DNA of 64,000 nt from Caldilineales bacterium. GTDB taxonomy: Bacteria > Chloroflexota > Anaerolineae > J102. This document shows, one piece after another, positions 60,300-64,000 of the stretch. The notes beneath the pieces were generated by a model, which saw only the letters and a list, made by a program, of their open reading frames with translations, had not been told where the DNA came from and searched no databases. The DNA lies in NCBI GenBank assembly GCA_019695115.1, contig JAIBAP010000001.1, positions 1 to 64,000 of the forward strand. Direction: 5' to 3'. The position numbers and the translations under genes were made by a program. Every line of letters begins with the position of its first letter. Within the stretch, counting starts at the first letter, position 1.

Positions 60300-61931
60300 T
60301 CAGCCTCGCAGGAGCAGCCAGGCCACGAGGACGACCAGGATCACCCAGCCGAACTGGCCGGCGCCATCCACCAAATCGGCGATAAAGCTGAGGACGACGC
60401 GCAACAGGTGCGAGACCCTCCCCAGGGCGGCTGCCAGCCAGTCCAGACCGGCCAGAGAAGCAGCAAGCCGCTGCCCCGACCGCCAGGCGCCAAACCAACG
60501 ATCGCCGGTGCGCAGCAGCAGCCCACCCAGGGCCAGGGACAGGAAAAGCGTCAGCCATTGCAGCACGGTCACAGCGCCGAGAGGGACGGAAATGGGGGCG
60601 GAAGCGGGCTGGACCGAGGCGCCAAGCAACGACGCCAGCGCCTGCGGGGCAAGTGCGTACCAGATGACGGCGCCGGCGACCGGAGCCAACGCGACCTGAA
60701 GCGCGACCGGGCCGAGATCGGCGGGCGCGGGGGCGGCAGGCGCAGGGGCAGGCCAGCTGAAGAAGGTGGCGATGAACAGGCCCTGGGCCAGGAGCAGGAC
60801 CAACCAGCCGGGGGCGGCGATCCAGGTCCCCGCCAGGCTGGCCAGCCCCAGGGTGGGGACGAAGCCAGGGGTGAAGGGAAGGCCAAACCACACGGCCGCA
60901 GCCAGCCAGAGCGGCCAGTTGCGGCGCGCTGGCCGCTGGCCGGCGCCGGCCAGCGCCCACAGCGAAGCGCCCAGGCCCAGGCTGAGCAAGGCCAGCAATG
61001 ACACGACGACGTTGTTCGTTTGCGCAAGACCCACCACCAGCAGCGCCCAGGCGCAACGATTGACCAGGAGAAAGACCCGGGCGCGCTGCTCGTCCTGCTC
61101 GGCCCAGGCAGCCACGGCGCTGCCCAGCAGGGCCACGGTGCCCAGCGGCGCCCAGGCTTGCGTCGCCAGCAAGGGCAGATCGAACAAGCCAAGCAGATAG
61201 AGGGCCGCCAGGGCAGGGACAAGGTGCGCGGCCAGACGCTGGCCGGTCAGGGGCGGCTCCTCGCGGCCTTGTCCGCCGGAAGGGAGAAGCCAGAGGTGGA
61301 ACGGGTAGGCGGCCAGGGTGATGGCAACGGCCAAAATGACGAGGAATTGCGCCTGCAAGTTGAGCGCCAGGGTGTCGAGCGATGCCTCCAGGCTGCGGCC
61401 GCCGTTGAACAGCGGCGCCGAGATCAAAAACAGACTGCCCAACACACCATACGACCAGGCCCGCACCGAAGCCGCCCCCCCCGCCGCCAGCCCGGCCAGT
61501 AGCACCAGCCCCACCCACAGCCCCAGCAGCGTCAGCCAGTTGCCGGCCAACAAGACCAGCAATGCCTGCGCCGCCAGGAAAAGCAACCAAACCCGCGCCG
61601 AAACGAAACCCGGTCGCCGGCTCCATCCCGGCAGGGCGAGGAAGACAAAGGCCACCAGCAGCACGATCAACCCCGCCAGCCAGGACCCTGGCAGCAGACG
61701 GAATTGCAGGCTGGTGGGTAAGCTCAACGGCGGCGACCACAGCCACTGGACGGCCTCGAGGCCGGCCTGGAGGCGCAGCAACAGCCAGGACACCCAGGCC
61801 AGACCGGCGATGGCGCACGACGCCCAGGCCAGACGGCGCGGCGGCAAGCGCCGATCGAGAACGATCAAGAGAAGCCCACCGATTGCCAGCAACGCAACCG
61901 GGCCAAACGGCGAAGTCCAGAAGAAGGTCAC
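60300..61931 (-). CDS. NuoL/HyfF-like membrane protein lacking key charged residues
   Basis: A 543-residue protein with about 14-15 membrane helices. AITLAAYPFHLWLLPS aligns with the KSAQFPFHxWLPDAM signature of NuoL-type subunits, yet Thr replaces the essential Lys; WVGLVLLAG replaces WELVGL, losing the helix-5 Glu. No NuoB, C, D or hydrogenase gene is near. The start is GTG at 61931, ten bases after a TGCTAAAAT box, suggesting a nearly leaderless mRNA. Confidence 0.72.
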   Translation of the reverse strand: MTFFWTSPFGPVALLAIGGLLLIVLDRRLPPRRLAWASCAIAGLAWVSWLLLRLQAGLEAVQWLWSPPLSLPTSLQFRLLPGSWLAGLIVLLVAFVFLALPGWSRRPGFVSARVWLLFLAAQALLVLLAGNWLTLLGLWVGLVLLAGLAAGGAASVRAWSYGVLGSLFLISAPLFNGGRSLEASLDTLALNLQAQFLVILAVAITLAAYPFHLWLLPSGGQGREEPPLTGQRLAAHLVPALAALYLLGLFDLPLLATQAWAPLGTVALLGSAVAAWAEQDEQRARVFLLVNRCAWALLVVGLAQTNNVVVSLLALLSLGLGASLWALAGAGQRPARRNWPLWLAAAVWFGLPFTPGFVPTLGLASLAGTWIAAPGWLVLLLAQGLFIATFFSWPAPAPAAPAPADLGPVALQVALAPVAGAVIWYALAPQALASLLGASVQPASAPISVPLGAVTVLQWLTLFLSLALGGLLLRTGDRWFGAWRSGQRLAASLAGLDWLAAALGRVSHLLRVVLSFIADLVDGAGQFGWVILVVLVAWLLLRG

Positions 61932-61940
61932 AAGTCAGCG

Positions 61941-61949
61941 ATTTTAGCA
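61941..61949 (-). promoter_or_regulatory. Extended -10 promoter of antiporter-like operon
   Basis: TGCTAAAAT on the minus strand, with its last base ten bases upstream of the GTG start. The -35 region is weak. Confidence 0.5.
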
Positions 61950-62074
61950 CGGTTGCGGGCGAAGCTGAAAAGGTGCTGGCGTTCATGCGAGTGCCACCTG
62001 CCCGGTGGCGGCATGACGCCCGGCCATGAACTCCCATCCTGCCCCCTCTGGTGGCGCAGCAGCGCGAATCGCGG

Positions 62075-62080
62075 TATAAT
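62075..62080 (+). promoter_or_regulatory. -10 box of two-component operon
   Basis: TATAAT, preceded by CGG, lies 25 bases before the ATG of the kinase gene. The -35 region (around 62052) is weak, which fits a regulated promoter. Confidence 0.6.
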
Positions 62081-62105
62081 GGATTCGGTATTACCAACGC
62101 GAACC

Positions 62106-63695
62106 ATGAACCTCATCTCGGCCTTCTTCGTCCGCAATATCATCGTTGTCTATTTCGTCTACGGCCTGGCCTTCTTCGCCCTCAGCCTGGCGCTGCTGCA
62201 GGCCGGCCGGAGACGTTCGGACTTCCGCTTTGCCACGGCCATCCTGCCGCTGGCCGGGTTTGGCGCCCTGCACGGCACACACGAATGGATCGAGATGTTT
62301 CAGAAGATCGGGTCGTTGACGGCCGGCTTCACCCCCAGCCTGGCGGCCGAGTGGCTGCGCACCACCTTTCTGATCGCCTCTTTCGTCCTGCTTTTGGTCT
62401 TCGGCATGTATCTGCTGGCCGCACCTGGGCGCACCTGGCAACAACTGGCCCTGCCGCTCTTCTGCATCCTCAGCCTGTGGGCCGTATCCCTGGTCGTGAG
62501 CGCACGGCTGTTGCATGCCGACGCCGCTGCGACGGTGGCGCTGGCCGATGTCCTGGGCCGCTACAGCCTCGGCATCCCCGGCGCTCTGGTGGGTACATGG
62601 GCCTTGATGCGGCAACAACGCACCTTTCGCGAACATGGGATGCCGCAGTTTGGTCGCGATCTGGTGTGGGCGGCGACGGCGATGGCGCTGTTCGGCATCG
62701 TCGGGCAGGTCTTCGTCCGCCAGACCGCCCTCGTCCCCTCCACCTTCCTCAATAGCGCCGCCTTCTTGCAATGGTTTGGTATCCCGATCCAGCTCTTTCG
62801 GGCCATCACCGCCGCGGCCATGACCTGGTTCATCACCCGCGCCCTCAACGCCTTCGAATTGGAGAGCCGGCGACAACTCGACGCCGCCATTGGCGCCAAG
62901 GCCCAGGCGCAGGAGATGCAACTGGCCAGCGAACGCCGCGACCGCCAGGAGATCGAACGTCTCTACCGCGAGGTGCAGGGCCGGGAGGACCGCCTGGGGC
63001 AGCTCCTGCGACGGATCGTCAGCGCGCAGGAGGCCGAACGGCAGCGCATCGCCCGCGAACTGCACGACGCCACCGGCCAATCGCTCACAGCTATCTCACT
63101 CGGTCTCAAAGGCGTGGAAACGAGGGCTTTCAACGAAGCCAGCCCGGTGGTGGCGCAAGTGCATGAATTGGGCGCCATGAGCACGCAAGCCCTGGGCGAA
63201 CTAAGGCAGATCATCGCCGACCTGCGCCCCTCCCATCTCGACGACCTGGGTCTGGCCCCGACCCTGCGCTGGTACCTGAAGCAATACGAGGCGCGCTGGC
63301 GCATCCAGACCCGCCTGGTCGTCGGCGATGAGCAGACACGCCTGCCGGCCGAATACGAGACCGTCCTCTTCCGTATCACCCAAGAGGCGCTGAACAACGT
63401 CGCCAAACACGCTCAGGCCCAGAACGTGACCGTGACGTTGGCGCTGAAATCGCCGGAGGCCACGCTCACGGTCGAGGACGATGGCTGCGGCTTCGACCCG
63501 GCGGCCGTACAGCCGCGCGACAGTCGCCAGGGCGGATGGGGTTTGCTGGGCATCCGCGAGCGAGCGACGCTGGTGGGCGGCCGTGTCGAAATCCTCTCCC
63601 GACCGGGTCAGGGAACCCGGCTGGTCGTTACCCTCCCCATGCCTTTGGAGTCCCAACATGCCGGACAAGAAGATCAAATTGCTGCTGGTGGATGA
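62106..63695 (+). CDS. Membrane sensor histidine kinase (NarX/HisKA_3 family)
   Basis: A 529-residue kinase. Residues ~1-250 form seven or so membrane helices without a large outer loop, so sensing is probably within the membrane. A coiled coil (260-310) leads to the HisKA_3 dimerisation domain with the phospho-His in RIARELHDATGQSLTAIS, and an HATPase domain with TQEALNNVAKHAQA, DDGCGFD and GGWGLLGIRERA. The response-regulator gene overlaps its 3' end by 38 bases. Confidence 0.93.
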   Translation: MNLISAFFVRNIIVVYFVYGLAFFALSLALLQAGRRRSDFRFATAILPLAGFGALHGTHEWIEMFQKIGSLTAGFTPSLAAEWLRTTFLIASFVLLLVFGMYLLAAPGRTWQQLALPLFCILSLWAVSLVVSARLLHADAAATVALADVLGRYSLGIPGALVGTWALMRQQRTFREHGMPQFGRDLVWAATAMALFGIVGQVFVRQTALVPSTFLNSAAFLQWFGIPIQLFRAITAAAMTWFITRALNAFELESRRQLDAAIGAKAQAQEMQLASERRDRQEIERLYREVQGREDRLGQLLRRIVSAQEAERQRIARELHDATGQSLTAISLGLKGVETRAFNEASPVVAQVHELGAMSTQALGELRQIIADLRPSHLDDLGLAPTLRWYLKQYEARWRIQTRLVVGDEQTRLPAEYETVLFRITQEALNNVAKHAQAQNVTVTLALKSPEATLTVEDDGCGFDPAAVQPRDSRQGGWGLLGIRERATLVGGRVEILSRPGQGTRLVVTLPMPLESQHAGQEDQIAAGG

Positions 63696-64000
63696 TCACG
63701 AAATCGTGCGCGCCGGTTTGCGCATGCTGTTCATGGCCGAGCCGGACTTGAACATCGTTGGCGAAGCGGCCACCGGCGAGGCGGCGCTGGCCGCGGTGCA
63801 GGAATTGAAGCCGGACGTGGTGCTGATGGACATTGCCATGCCCGGCATGAGCGGCATCGAGGCCACGCGGCGGATCAAGACCCTCAGCCCCAACACCGCC
63901 ATCCTGGCCCTGACCATGTACGAAGACGAACCCTATTTCTTCCAGATGCTAGAGGCGGGGGCGTCGGGCTATGTGCCCAAGCGGGCTGCGGCGGATGATC
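63658..64000 (+). CDS. NarL/FixJ-type response regulator (cut by window end)
   Basis: The first 114 residues are a receiver domain: LLLVDDHEIVRAGL with the acidic pocket, phospho-acceptor Asp in DVVLMDIAMPGMSG, Thr in LALTMYEDE and Lys in GYVPKRAAADD. The output domain, presumably a LuxR-type helix-turn-helix, lies beyond the window. It is the partner of the overlapping kinase. Confidence 0.93.
   Translation, partial: MPDKKIKLLLVDDHEIVRAGLRMLFMAEPDLNIVGEAATGEAALAAVQELKPDVVLMDIAMPGMSGIEATRRIKTLSPNTAILALTMYEDEPYFFQMLEAGASGYVPKRAAADD

Overview
The window is GC-rich bacterial chromosome, most likely from a member of the Chloroflexota (Anaerolineae-like). The clues are lipoproteins with long Thr/Pro linkers, DnaB next to DnaD-like and DnaC-like proteins, an archaeal-type HMG-CoA synthase/thiolase/DUF35 set with a class II HMG-CoA reductase, YifB and DUF151 housekeeping genes, and short tandem repeats in many intergenic gaps. 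The taxonomic call is inference; there is no rRNA to check it against. Six tRNA genes are present (Met/CAT, Gly/TCC, Pro/TGG, Gln/CTG, Leu/CAA, Asn/GTT). I see no CRISPR array, insertion sequence or phage.

Layout. 0.2-3.3 kb (minus): a small membrane protein, a seven-heme cytochrome c, a four-cluster ferredoxin and an NrfD membrane subunit, probably a quinol-linked redox complex. 3.4-10 kb: M48 protease, glutamate formiminotransferase, NYN protein, tRNAs, an SH3 lipoprotein and CutC. 10-20 kb is an envelope/signalling block: a TPR protein, a lipoprotein, a protein with four cyclic-nucleotide-binding domains fused through one membrane helix to an exported domain, an SH3 protein that shares that exported domain, and an ECF sigma/anti-sigma pair. 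20-30 kb: GNAT, HAD, thioesterase, FabH-like, DegV, another ECF sigma, and a four-gene overlapping operon fabF-lutA-lutB-lutC. 30-37 kb is replication/competence: DUF2283, YifB, DUF151, dnaB, a DnaD-like protein, a DnaC-like protein with two AAA+ domains, and a CBS protein. 38-47 kb: alpha-2-macroglobulin lipoprotein and a secreted subtilisin. 47-53.5 kb is a conflict-type island: VapBC, a STAND ATPase with WD40 repeats, and an MNT nucleotidyltransferase with a broken partner. 53.7-58 kb: DUF35, thiolase, HMG-CoA synthase and HMG-CoA reductase, the upper mevalonate pathway. 58-62 kb: three membrane proteins, two of them complex-I-antiporter-like but lacking the key charged residues. 62 kb to the end: histidine kinase and response regulator (cut by the window end).

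Most unusual points: (1) at least a dozen intergenic gaps hold mostly 7-base tandem repeats of different sequences, whose pyrimidine-rich strand nearly always points into the adjacent gene and which often lie where a Shine-Dalgarno would be; (2) two neighbouring proteins share an unrecognised exported C-terminal domain, one of them on a four-fold CRP-like sensor; (3) an archaeal-type HMG-CoA-forming complex in a bacterium, whose DUF35 gene has its own strong promoter and palindromic operator; (4) a cluster of degenerate antiporter subunits; (5) a tandem DnaC-like loader. Recurrent extended -10 elements (TGCTAnAAT-like), several a few bases from a start codon, suggest leaderless transcripts.
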